Shown here piece by piece: positions 33,794-44,075 of a stretch of DNA of 64,000 nt (within the stretch, counting starts at the first letter, position 1; every line of letters begins with the position of its first letter). This DNA is from Actinostola sp. cb2023. Lineage: Eukaryota; Cnidaria; Anthozoa; Actiniaria; Actinostolidae. Under the pieces are notes generated by a model. It did not search any database and was not told the origin of the DNA. It was given only the letters and a program-made list of their open reading frames with translations. The translations under genes were made by a program, and so were the position numbers. Where the stretch lies: positions 456,001-520,000 of the forward strand of contig JAUJYZ010001187.1 of the NCBI GenBank assembly GCA_033675265.1, in the 5' to 3' direction.

Positions 33794-34249
33794 GCCATTG
33801 ATGTTGACTTGAGGGATACGTTTACCGATGACCTACAAGAAAGTGTTCCAGTAGTACCCACTGAGTACTTATCACAAGTTGTAGATGATGATAGTGCAAC
33901 TTTGACTGCCATTGATGTTGACTTGGGGGATATGTTTACCGATGACCAACAAGAAAGTGTTCCAGTAGTACCCACTGAGTACTTATCACAAGATGTAGAT
34001 GATGATAGTGCAACTTTGACTGCCATTGATGTTGACTCGGGGGATACGTTTACCGATGACCAACAAGAAAGTGTTCCAGTAGTACCCACTGAGTACTTAT
34101 CACAAGTTGTAGATGATGATAGTGCAACTTTGACTGCCATTGATGTTGACTTGGGGGATACGTTTACCGAGGACCTACAAGAAAGTGTTCCAGTAGTACC
34201 CACTGAGTACTTATCACAAGTTGAAGATGATGTATTGGATAATGAGAAC
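33794..34249 (+). repeat. Four tandem 114-bp coding repeats (38 aa each)
   Basis: Units start at 33794, 33908, 34022 and 34136. Each encodes IDVDLGDTFTDDQQESVPVV followed by PTEYLSQVVDDDSATLTA with minor changes. They are acidic and lie N-terminal to the catalytic region of the Kolobok transposase. The near identity of the units suggests recent expansion. Confidence 0.92.
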
Positions 34250-35819
34250 ATTCAAATTGGCCCAATTACTTACAAGGAATATTGTGAACAACTCAAAGCC
34301 AAGGCCAAAGGCAGATTAGATAAGCTTCTTTCAGATGTAACTGGCCTAGAACAGTTTTTAGAGTTTTATCATAAGATGAAGGTAGTAACAGAAGTTGAAA
34401 AGATAGAGGAATTAATTGTTGGTAAGTGCTCACATGAAAACTGTAATAATAACAGATCAATTACAAACAAAACTCTGGAGGCTGGAGTATTGGTTATATC
34501 ATACAAGTGTTCTAATGGACATTCAGGGATATGGTCTTCTTCATCAGTGTTGACACACAGAGGAGGACGTAAAGTATACACTATGCCACTTCTGTTAATT
34601 GCCTCTGTCTTAGTGTCAGGAAACAACTTTGATAAAGTTGGAATGTTGTTCAATTTCCTTAAACTCCAGTTCATCTCTCCTTCCACATATCACCGGTGTC
34701 ATAGCCATGTTGTTGTTCCTGCTATTAAAAAGCTATGGTATGATGTAAAGGAAGAATTAACAAGGTCTACACCTATGACACTATGACATTAAGTGGTGAT
34801 GGTAGAATGGATTCTCCTGGTTTCTGTGCCAAATACTGTGTCTATTCCTTGATGGATCACAACATTGATTTGATTATTGATATTGAGGTCATTGACAAAA
34901 GAGAAGTTGGAGGTTCATCTACCTTGATGGAAAGGCTTGCATTAAAGAGATTACTTGACAGAGTTTTACACACATACAATATTGGGGAGTTAGTCACTGA
35001 TGCATCAGGAGTAATAATCAAACTGGTCCGTGATACCAAAGGTACACACATGCATGTACATATGTATAATAATAATAATAAGTAATAGATACAATATGAG
35101 CGGCCGATCTGTATGGGATTTACAAACTCGAGCCGTAATCTGACTTATCGAATCCAACGATGTATAAGTGGATGTTTTACTATAATTTGGATGATAGAAT
35201 ACAGTTTGGCCAAGAAAATCCAAGTTAAAGTTGAATGCAAATGAGGACGATTCTGTATCCGATTTACAAATGTCTGCTACGCTTATGATTTCTATTGTAT
35301 TCCCCTCATTAATTATTCATGAATTTGATAATAATGTATATGATATATAATGATATATACAGCGATTTGCAAAAATTCTGAAAAATCCTAATACATGTAT
35401 ATCGATATATAGTAATTTGCATAATCCTAATTCTTTGATTTTAGCTACCGTATTATTAAACCTGATTCTAAACCCAATTAACTATTTTATAGTACAATGT
35501 ATGTATGTGAAAAAACAATTGAAAACTGTCATGTGAAGGCGACAGATATTGCAGTTCACATGCCATACTTGGGCAATGTATCGATTTGTTGAATAATAAA
35601 TGTACATACACATGCACATAAGGCAGATATTTATAACTTTGCTCACACTAATGTTTTATTGTAGAGCTACCTGTAAATAAGGAGAAACTGGAACATCTAT
35701 TCCATTCATTAGATATCTGGCATAAGTCATGTAAATTGACTGCAGTTTTGACAGAGGTATTTACATGTCTATGGATTTATGTATGTTTTGTATCATATTA
35801 TTGGGAGGACCACAAGTTT

Positions 35820-36415
35820 ATCAGTACTTTTTAACTCGTGGATTGAAAATCCTCGAGTTATTGGTGTGGGTCAATATGCTAATGTGTCACTCACTAGAGT
35901 AACATTGTAAACTTCTGAGCCTTACAATTCTTGACCAGCGTAAGTAAATGCCGGGGAGATTGAGGCGAGTGGACTAAGCTATCCCCAACCCTCTCCCAAG
36001 GGGAGAAAGGATTGGAACGCTAGCTTAGTACCATACCGTCTTCGTACCATTTATATACAAAAAGTTATCTTTCCCCCAATCGATGTGGGACCTTGTCAAA
36101 TCAAAACACTACGCATGACCACTAATTTTTTGCACAATCGTCAGATTATAGAGCGAATGGGATGTCTTTACAAAATGATATTATCAAACCTGGTGTGTGT
36201 CTGTTTAGTGGGGCTTTGTACGGCCGAATATTTCCAAAAAGTACAATACATCAGAAAGTGAATTTTTCATGAGGGGGGCTCCCCGGATTAACGATCGATT
36301 GCTGCTCTGTTTACAAAGGAAAACATTCCACGAGTTAGCCATAGGGCGCCTTTGATTGTAACTGTCAGGTGTCTACCCTCATGAAATAAAGTTATCTTAT
36401 CTTATTAAAAACACA
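35820..36415 (+). repeat. Possible retroelement 3' fragment in a Kolobok intron
   Basis: The stretch ends with ACCCTCATGAAATAAAGTTA followed by (TCTTA)n, a layout like the 3' end of a LINE or LINE-tailed SINE. No coding sequence was recognised upstream of it. The remaining intron sequence 35044-35819 is A+T-rich and shows no gene. Confidence 0.35.
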
Positions 36416-38444
36416 GAAAAATAATGTGGGCATGCTCCACCCCATATCCTTCCCCCAATATGGGTTTTCTCGTACCCATACACTGTATGTATACAAATAT
36501 TTATCCATGAATTTTCCTATCTGAGTACAATTTACATTAAATATACATGTATATTTTCCTACATTTACATAATCGCAGGCATCAAAACCAAAAGATTGCC
36601 GGGATATTTCAAAATGGGCAAGTGTGATAAGAAACCACTTTTGGTACTGCTGTCAGTCATGTCATGGAAACGAGGAACAACTCAAGGTTTGTCAGAACTG
36701 TACATGGAATATCATTGTCAAAAAAAATATTGTTTATTACACTGTACATAACTTTTAATTTTCAGGACTCTTGGATCAGTATTATTCATCACATTTGTGG
36801 AGAACATGAATGGGAATCGGGTCAGTGCCCTCATGAACCCATAGAAGGTGAAGACAACAACCCTTACTTGACTAAAGACTCAAAGGCAGCAGAGGCAATA
36901 AGGAAGATTGTTTTTGATGTGAAGTGGCTGAAAAGCCTTGAGAAGTACAGATTTTTCAGGTAAAAAAGACAATGTACATGTGTTATTGGAGAATCATCAT
37001 TTAATGTATGTATCATGCAACCTTCATGTAATTCATTGATTTATTGCCTACAGACATACCAGTAAGCTAGAAAGTTTTAATTCAATGATGTTGAAATATG
37101 CACCCAAACGAGTGGCATTTGAGTAAGTAAAAACTTTTGTTACACTGTATGTAATAATATACACCGAATTTGAATAACTATTGTTCTGGACTGACTAGCC
37201 TCTCATTCATGTGAAAATGCTTTTGTGTTTCCACGTGAACACGAGGTTGGTCAGTCAAAGAGAACAATGGCAGTTCAAATTGGACGCCATATTTCGATTC
37301 GGTGTATATTATTGGGTTAACTGGTTATATAATACAAAATTAAGGACTTTGAAATCCATAATTTCAAAGTCCTTGAACTTTGAAATCCATTTCAAAGTAC
37401 TCTTGAGCGGACTTTCCGGGGTTTCAAGGTCCATCATGTGACCGGATTTGATGCAACGGATTGGCTGGTTACCTCATGAATAATTAATGAGTTTGAGAAA
37501 GATTATTTAAAATATGTAAGAGATCTATTATTTTGTAGATATGAGGTTTTCACTGCGAGGACATATTTGGCTGGGGTGGACCACAATGCTCATGCTTTTC
37601 GTGAAGTACTGACTACAGCAGAGGGGAAAATGGTAACAAGGAAGGTATACAGCAAGAGATAAAAAAACTGGAAGCTGCAGTTGAAAAAAGAAGACAAAAC
37701 GTACCACTTCTGGCCTCTTTTGGCTGCAAGAATGCTGTACCAACGAGACACTGATGAAGAAAGATGGTCAAGAAAAGTGCCCACCAGTTCAAGCAATCCA
37801 AAAAGAATTGCCCCAAATATTGCAATGAGACCAACACCATCAACAGACGAGCTGGCTTTGAAGTCGCGCTTTATTAAGAAATAAGATACACCTGTTTGCA
37901 AAAATGTTGACCCATAAGAAAATTAAAAAGGAATTTCGAACAATAATAATTATTAAGGGTGCAGTGCGTCGATTGACATTATTCCAGAATAGACCTCTTT
38001 AGCTTGGGTGTGATGTTTACCCACTTCAGACCATACCTGTGTCATTCCAATAGAGAATAATCCATAATATATTCATATTTTGGAATAAAGTCAATCGAAC
38101 CAAAGCTGAATCAAACTGAACAAAGACTAACATGTCAAACTTCGGTTGTTGAAGCTGGCACTAAAATAAAAATTCCTTTTTTATTTTAATTTTATTTTTG
38201 GTATTTTCTCTAGGGTCAACATTTTTGAAAAAGGTGTAATCTATTGTATAGATCTAATACATGTACCATTGATGGTTTGCCCATACAAGTTACTTACTTA
38301 TTTCCCTTATGAATTAATGCAACAAAGTATATTATATCAGACCACTCATATAATATAAGAGGGATGTTTAAACAGAAGTGAAATGTTGATAAACAAAAGT
38401 GTTCAATAACACAACCTCTTGTAACATTTATTCGTGCAATTTTG

Positions 38445-39829
38445 TCAATTTTGTCTAAAGCCCATGTATAGTCCATCAGGAGATGGATAGAACTGGCGCA
38501 CCATTCTCACTACACAGGCAGGGACCACTCTTCTGTTCCCCCTTCCTAGTTTTCCATATTTCCACAAAGTGTAATTTCTATATGCAGCTTTCCTGTAGCT
38601 GTTGGGTGAATAGTCTGGTTCATCTGCTCGAATATCACATCGAGCCCGTATCACTATCAACAAAACTTCCCTATCCAAACAGACGTTATTAAATAATTGA
38701 AATGATGTCACACATGTTCGTTTTCTGCAGCACACATTTTCTATATCAAGAGGCATAGGAAGACAAATCCCACAAACACACCATTCTGGAACTGGTTGCT
38801 CTGGTTCAGGTGGATTTTCATTTGACAAAACCATATGTTTTGCATACTCCAGGCTGCCTCTTCCTTGGCTTAAAAGTCTTACTAAAAGGTCATCCTTTTG
38901 GATTTTAATTTAAACTTATTAAAAATTCCTGTGAACATAAATAAAGCTTCATTGTAATTCACAAGTTGTACTGAAGTGAAAAAGAATAAATAATAATGTA
39001 CATGTCTGGTTATACAGGTGTATATCATGTACTTGGAAGGGATTGTAGACATTGCATTTATGCGTTATATATGCATGTGTTAGAGACATTTTTAATACAA
39101 AATGCAAACGACATAAACGTTCACACAAATATGTCTACCTCGCATAACTTATCATTTCATTTCAAGTCAGATTACACTAATGTGGGCTCTCTAAACAAAA
39201 TATCTTGTACCTTGATCTCTACTTCAGAGTCTTCTACTGCTTGTCTGTGACGAGAAAAAGCACTAGGATTCGTGTTTACTACAGGTGCCGCGGCTGCCTT
39301 GTTCTTGCATGGAGCTTTTGATGTTCCGCATTTACACAGCTCGCAGCAATTTAGGCTTTCGGTTTTACAAGGACAGCCAGTACTTTTGTTCGTTTTCTTG
39401 CGACTGCAAGTATTCTTGCAAGTACAAGTCTGAGTGAAGTTTTAGAAAATATGAATTCAGTTCAAAAATTTGGCTTCGAACGAAGTGTGGTCCGGCATTG
39501 ACGGGTGAATAAACGGTAGTGCGAAATACAAATGCATAAAGATTAGTGTTGTTTACAGGCGTGTTCACATGGCAAATTATTGATAAAAGAAAAGATAAGC
39601 CAATATTGAAAGGACAGCACTATTAAAGTTCAATTGTATCAGTTTCTTATATTTTGAAAATAAAAAGTTCAATTGTATCAGTTTCTTACATTTTGAAAAT
39701 ACTTTCATCAGTGCGTTATTCACCCGTCGAGGTCCGGCATGTGTCACGGCAATCGGTTTTGTAAGTATAAATGTATCTACTTACCACACGAGAAGGAAGA
39801 GATTCTCTGGAGACCTCCTGACTTGCCAT
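38445..39829 (-). CDS. Kolobok-borne gene: CRC-like Cys-rich segment plus P2X7-tail-like domain
   Basis: Three exons on the minus strand (39829-39785, 39429-39211, 38894-38445) join in phase 0 with GT-AG sites and give 237 aa. Exon 2 has a dense Cys pattern (TCTCKNTCSRKK, GCPCKTESLNCCELCKCG) resembling CRC/tesmin-type zinc-binding segments. Exon 3 matches the cytoplasmic C-terminal part of P2X7 receptors: WCVCGICLPMPLDIENVCCR, then AYRNYTLWKYGKLGRGNRR and VPACVVRMVRQFYPSPDG. The Cys residues there bind zinc in P2X7. No membrane segment or channel part is present, so this is not a receptor. The gene converges on the transposase gene inside the same terminal repeats and is undamaged. The role is unknown; DNA or protein binding for the element is a guess. 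Confidence 0.83.
39624..39705 (+). repeat. Short tandem duplication in an intron
   Basis: AAAGTTCAATTGTATCAGTTTCTTA(T/C)ATTTTGAAAATA occurs twice in a row, with one difference. It lies in the first intron of the antisense gene. Confidence 0.85.
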
Positions 39830-39953
39830 TGCTGAATTCGAAAGGCGAACTTCTCACGTGTAGTTTTCACGTGCGTTCTTGTCAAATCTAAGTAGTATCC
39901 CGTATGTAAACAATAACACGGCGCGCAATGCATTACCTGTGAGAGTGCCCCTT

Positions 39954-40076
39954 TAATGATTGACTCTTTACAATTTCGTTTGACGGAAACCAGGCACTAC
40001 GTACGGGTCAAAGCGTCTCAGCATTTTCAAAACACCCCAGAGGTTACAGCGTGGTAACAGTGATATGCAGAAGAAA
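39954..40076. repeat. About 127-bp repeat unit, right copy
   Basis: Direct repeat of 32205-32330. A shorter 31-bp piece of the same unit (ACAATTTCGTTTGACGGAAA and following CCAGGCACTAC) recurs at 44525-44555, on the far side of the Harbinger element. Confidence 0.75.
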
Positions 40077-40345
40077 TGATTGGCAGATACGTTTTTACAC
40101 TCTTTTTACTCGATCGGCTCTCGTTACAAACCACCAACCTTCCTCTCATGCGCAACACCGCTGGACGGCTCAATAGGGACTTTAAGACTCGCCGACTACC
40201 GACTACGACTACGGATGGACGTGACTTTAACGTGTCTGGGGTACTGGGTTCTAGTACGAAGTCACGGCGCGAAATTTGAAACATTAAGATTCGACCGCCA
40301 CGGTATCGACTACGTGATCAGTCTACAACATTTTAACTTTCGAAA

Positions 40346-41429
40346 ATGTCATTTGAAGATGTAAGAAATGCTTTGATTTTTGAATTTGCAGAAGGCGTAC
40401 TAAGTGATGAAGAGTTTTTAATTCTATACGAGTATTATCAGTCCGACAATCCTGCTTATCCTTACTGGGAATATGACGCATTTTGTCTCGATAGCCTCGA
40501 TTCTAGCGAGTGCAAGGCAGAATTTAGAGTGGAAAAAGAAGACATCCCACATCTAGCCATGTCACTTGGAGTTCCAAATAAATTTAAATGCAGCCAAGGC
40601 ACAGTTTGTAGTGGTTTAGAGGGACTCTGCTTACTCTTGAAGCGTTTAGCTTACCCTTGTAGATACAGTGACCTTATTCACAGATTTGGGAGACCTGTAC
40701 CAGAGCTTTGTATGCTGACTAACGTTGTTCTCGACTGGGTGTATGATACTCATGGACATCGATTGACATCCTGGAACCAGCCTTTCCTTTCTCCTTTGTG
40801 TCTGGAACAATATTCTCAAACAATAAGAAGAAATGGAAGTCCACTTACTAATTGCTTTGGTTTCATTGATGGAACCGTGCGTCAAATATCACGTCCTGGA
40901 CAAAATCAAAGAGTAGTTTATAATGGCCACAAAAGAGTTCACAGCCTCAAATTTCAGTCATTGGCTATTCCAAATGGTCTCATTGCTAATCTGTTTGGTC
41001 CAATTGAGGGGCGTCGCCATGATGCTGGAATGCTTGCCGTTTCAAATTTATTGAATGCACTTCAAAGGATTGCACACGACAGAGCTGGAAACCCTCTTTG
41101 TATTTATGGAGATATGGCCTACCCTCTACGCCCTCAGCTCATGTGTCCCTACCGACCAACTGACTACCCTATACTTACTCCAGACATGCAGGCATTTAAC
41201 AGGGCAATGAGTGAATTACGTGTGTCTGTTGAGTGGCTATTTGGAGATGTTTTCAAACTATTTCAAATTCATTGATTATAAGAAGAATCTGAAACTAGGG
41301 ATGAGCTCTGTTGGAAAGCAATACATGGTCAGTGCCCTTTTGAGAAATTGCCTCACCTGCTTGTATGGAAACAGTACATCTACATTCTTTGATTTAGAGC
41401 CTCCAACCATTAATAACTACTTTGCATGA
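40346..41429 (+). pseudogene. Harbinger transposase (DDE superfamily), one frameshift
   Basis: From the ATG at 40346 the frame encodes a Harbinger nuclease: CFGFIDGTVRQISRPG (first Asp), LFGPIEGRRHDAGML, IYGDMAYPLRPQL (second Asp) and MSELRVSVEWLFGDVF (Glu). At about 41260 one extra base shifts the frame; the proper C-terminus continues in the next frame as YFKFIDYKKNLKLG and ends at 41429. The N-terminal 310 residues with all catalytic residues are intact, but the last 55 are lost. In intact elements this nuclease works with the Myb-like partner encoded opposite. Confidence 0.87.
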
Positions 41430-41767
41430 CTTTTGATTAATGTAATCATTACTTTCCCTTTCAAGATACCTCTTTAAATGACTGGTTATTATGGGGAAGG
41501 GTCAGAGATTTCAATCAAAATGAACTCAGTCAAATTCTCATGTAGAGTGATTTTACTTAGGTAACCCATGAAATATTATAAGATCCTGTTTACATGAAGT
41601 TAGGGTATCCCTAGCACTAGGGATAACTGAAAATACATTTTAATTTCACTTGAACAGTGTAGTCCTTGATGTCAAATAACATGAAACCATGTCAACTTTA
41701 TACATGCAATACCTAGAATGTATTTTAAAGTAGCCATATGCAAAGTAAAGCATTAGAGTGATTTCAT

Positions 41768-41884
41768 TTAACCCGTGAAACAAAATATAATAGTCAATGT
41801 CTAATAGTCAATACGAAACAAAAGAAAACAATGGAATTAGTGTCTTCTAAGGTGTATTAGACTAATATCTATTTCACGGGTTAA
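41768..41884. repeat. MITE, TTAACCCGTGAAACA family
   Basis: Inverted ends TTTAACCCGTGAAACA and TTTCACGGGTTAAA with an A+T-rich core containing AACAAAAGAAAACAATGG. It is closely related to 17870-17985. It lies between the two Harbinger genes; 41430-41767 and 41885-42057 contain nothing else recognisable. Confidence 0.7.
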
Positions 41885-42057
41885 ATGAAACCACTAGCTC
41901 TATCAGTTTATTTCTGTCCATATCAATAGTGTATCAAAGTCCTCAATTGCAAACAGCAATATAATAAAGCTTACAGTTTATGAACCCAACAAAAATATGT
42001 AGCAAACCTTGTCAACTTGTTAAGTGATATATAATGTGTTTTAAAAGTAGAGTGCTC

Positions 42058-42206
42058 TCACACTTAGTCCATGAAACAGTACTAAAACCAACTAGTACTA
42101 AATAATAATACTATTACTAAATAGTGCAGAATCCTTTGTTTTCTATTGTTTAATTAGTGCTTTTTAGTACTAATTAGTTTGTACTCTTTCATGGATTGAG
42201 TGTGAG
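42058..42206. repeat. MITE-like palindrome, related family
   Basis: CTCACACTTAGTCCATGAAA at the left is mirrored by TTTCATGGATTGAGTGTGAG at the right, and the core has TTGTTTTCTATTGTT. It is the third type of the family listed at 17870 and 32812. Confidence 0.7.
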
Positions 42207-42348
42207 CATCTACCCTTATGCAAACTTTATTTACTTACATGTAGTAAAGCATTTACAGCTTATTCCACTATTAAAATCTTCAAAAAGCAATATAAACATA
42301 TTTTATGAACCTATAACACAGCTTGGTATACCTTTTCACACTATCAGA

Positions 42349-43491
42349 TCATGGTGACTTGGACAGCTTTGCCAACAGTGCAACCATCTGGGATTGCAAT
42401 TGCATTTGTTGTTGGATTTGTTGTTGCTGTTGTTGCTGCTGGATGACTGCCTGTTTTTGCTGTGAAAGCAAGTATGCTTGCATTTGATCTTGCTTCTTTA
42501 TTTCCAGCTCTAGTTTCTTTTGTTCCATTTCAAATTGCTGTTTCCTTATTTCGATTTCCTCTTTTTTCATCTCAACATCAGAAGAATGCCTTATTTGCAT
42601 ATATTCAAGAGCATCATTTCCCTTCCTCCTCTTTCTACTACTTCTTGGCTTTGTATATGAATCACTTGTAGAAGACTCTTCAGAGTCACTTCTATCATCT
42701 AAATTGCTAGCATCATTCTCACTCTTCGTTGACTTGCTCCAAGTTTTCATGGCTTGATCTCTAATTGTCATTGCCTTCGCTCTTTCATTAGCTTTCACTT
42801 GTGAGGATTTGTTTGGCATGCTGTTTCTAATTATGGTTTGAATCTCTTCCAAAACCAATTCCACTTCAGTGAGATCATCAGGACTAGCACCTGATGAGTT
42901 CTCCTCTTTTCTTATCTTAGCACTGAACTCACTCAAAAGCCTGTTAAACCTCTCCCTCACGGAACGCTGATCCCTAGAAAAGTCTTTGAAACGTGGATGT
43001 GCATTAAGGGAATTAGCGATTTCTGTCCACTTTATCCCGGCTTCTTTGGAACCAACTCTTTCAAGGTATGGTTGTTGCATACGCACTTCCCTTATAAGCG
43101 CAATATCCTTTGAATCATCCCACCTAGGCCTAAAAAAAATAAACCATGATCTTTATTTAATTTAGACATGTTCATAGGTACTAAACCATATATAATGAAC
43201 TATTCCAACATTATACAGGCATGGTTATAAACGAGAGAGACTTCATTTATGACTGAAGCTAGAACATATAAGAAATTTAAATATGCATAATAGAATATAC
43301 AAACACTAAAACCATGCAATGTTTGCACTAATTAGAACTACTCAATAGTAGTAATAATTTAAACAATAGAAAACAATAGACTACAATGTCACTATTTAGT
43401 ACTAAATCAGTAGTAATATTTATGATACACGGTTTTAGTGTTTGTACTCTTTAATCGGATAACTTCCATCTATGAGGTTTAATTTCTTACT
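42349..43491 (-). CDS. Harbinger Myb/SANT-like DNA-binding protein
   Basis: The main exon (43129-42349) starts after a T-rich AG acceptor and encodes PRWDDSKDIALIREVRMQQP, then GIKWTEIANSLNAHPRFKDF and RSVRERFNRLLSEF, a trihelix Myb/SANT-like fold with the usual Trp positions. The rest is charged coiled coil with a Gln-rich tail. A preceding exon ending at 43491 (GTAAGA donor) joins in phase; its start is unclear. In Harbinger elements this protein binds the ends and helps the transposase into the nucleus. The frame is free of stops, in contrast to the partner transposase. The intron 43130-43490 contains a MITE at 43300-43450. Confidence 0.78.
43300..43450. repeat. MITE-like palindrome in an intron
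   Basis: CAAACACTAAAACC(A/G)TG at the left is mirrored by ACGGTTTTAGTGTTTG at the right, and the core carries AACAATAGAAAACAATAG. It belongs with 29892 and 32812. Confidence 0.65.
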
Positions 43492-44075
43492 TCGATTTAG
43501 AAGTCGTCTGTGACTGTGGGCATGCCTCTGCAGTCTGGCATGGAATTGTGATACTAAATTAAAATATCCAAAAGGTTTCAGTTATTACATGTATTTGTAG
43601 GTCTTCGGAATAGTTATGTTCTGGATTTTACACATAATTTTACTTACCCATTAACTTGGTAGGCCATTGTTTATGTTACTGATATCACTACATACAAGAA
43701 AATATGAAGTTCAGGGTTATTTTAATAAATCAGCGACACTAGCACTGATCCAGCATTCGTTTCAGTACGGTCTTCCCTAAAAAACTCGATGAAATTGTCG
43801 CTATAATAGCCAAACTACGATAAAATATGATCTTAGGGTATTTACAAGGCTTTAGGCCAGCCTTTTCATTATTTGTAATTCATAAAAAGCAATAATTAAT
43901 CGCTTAAAAGACGACTACACACTTGACTACGTAAAACATGGCGATTACTTACCGTCGTGGGAAGGCTACGAATGTAGTACGGTGGGATGCACCAACATGC
44001 TTGTCTCGTCCCAGTCCACTTCCGGTACTCGTCCGTAGTCGTAGTCGGTAGTCGGCGAGTCTTAAAGTCCCTAAT

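Larger units (their letters stand above)
32401..37884 (+). pseudogene. Kolobok transposase, multi-exon, disrupted
   Basis: Exon 1 (32401-32653) encodes an AT-hook-like KRGRPKR. Short acidic exons follow near 32736, 33095, 33157 and 33457, then a large exon from 33781 to 35041, and exons 35665-35756, 36579-36686, 36766-36959, 37054-37122 and 37539-37884. The last six join in phase. Family motifs include CSNGHSGIWSSSS, LSGDGRMDSPGFCAKYC, LDIWHKSCK, VIRNHFWYC, CPHEP and HTSKLESFNSMMLKYAPKR; the Asp of GDGRMD and those near DASG and DIWH are candidate catalytic residues. Two lesions are clear: an exact 8-bp tandem duplication (34773-34788) shifts the frame in the core, and a TAA at 37660-37662 ends the protein about 74 codons early. 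The protein would catalyse TTAA-directed transposition if whole. Confidence 0.83.
32332..39952 (+). mobile_element. Kolobok DNA transposon with TTAA duplication and 33-bp perfect terminal repeats
   Basis: The ends AGGGGCACTCTCACAGGTAA... (33 bp) at 32332-32364 and 39920-39952 are exact inverted copies, each flanked by TTAA (32328-32331 and 39953-39956). The plus-strand gene matches Kolobok transposases (GDGRMDSPGFCAKYC, LDIWHKS, NHFWYC, FNSMMLKYAPKR). A second, antisense gene reads towards it from the right end. Kolobok elements are known for TTAA targets, so ends and protein agree. The transposase is disrupted, while the second gene is intact. Confidence 0.88.
40175..44072 (+). mobile_element. 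PIF/Harbinger DNA transposon with 41-bp perfect terminal repeats
   Basis: AGGGACTTTAAGACTCGCCG and the next 21 bases are exactly mirrored at 44032-44072. A 3-bp AAT flanks each end (40172-40174, 44073-44075), consistent with the 3-bp duplications of Harbinger elements, although those are usually TWA. It carries the usual gene pair: a DDE transposase on plus and a Myb/SANT-like protein on minus, converging. Confidence 0.87.

Noticed and set aside
33775..34251. Minus-strand 158-codon frame over the 114-bp repeats
   Set aside because: It is the antisense shadow of the coding repeats in the Kolobok transposase.
38445..38894. P2X7 receptor gene
   Set aside because: Only the tail-like domain is present; there are no transmembrane segments or ATP-binding ectodomain, and the gene lies within transposon ends.
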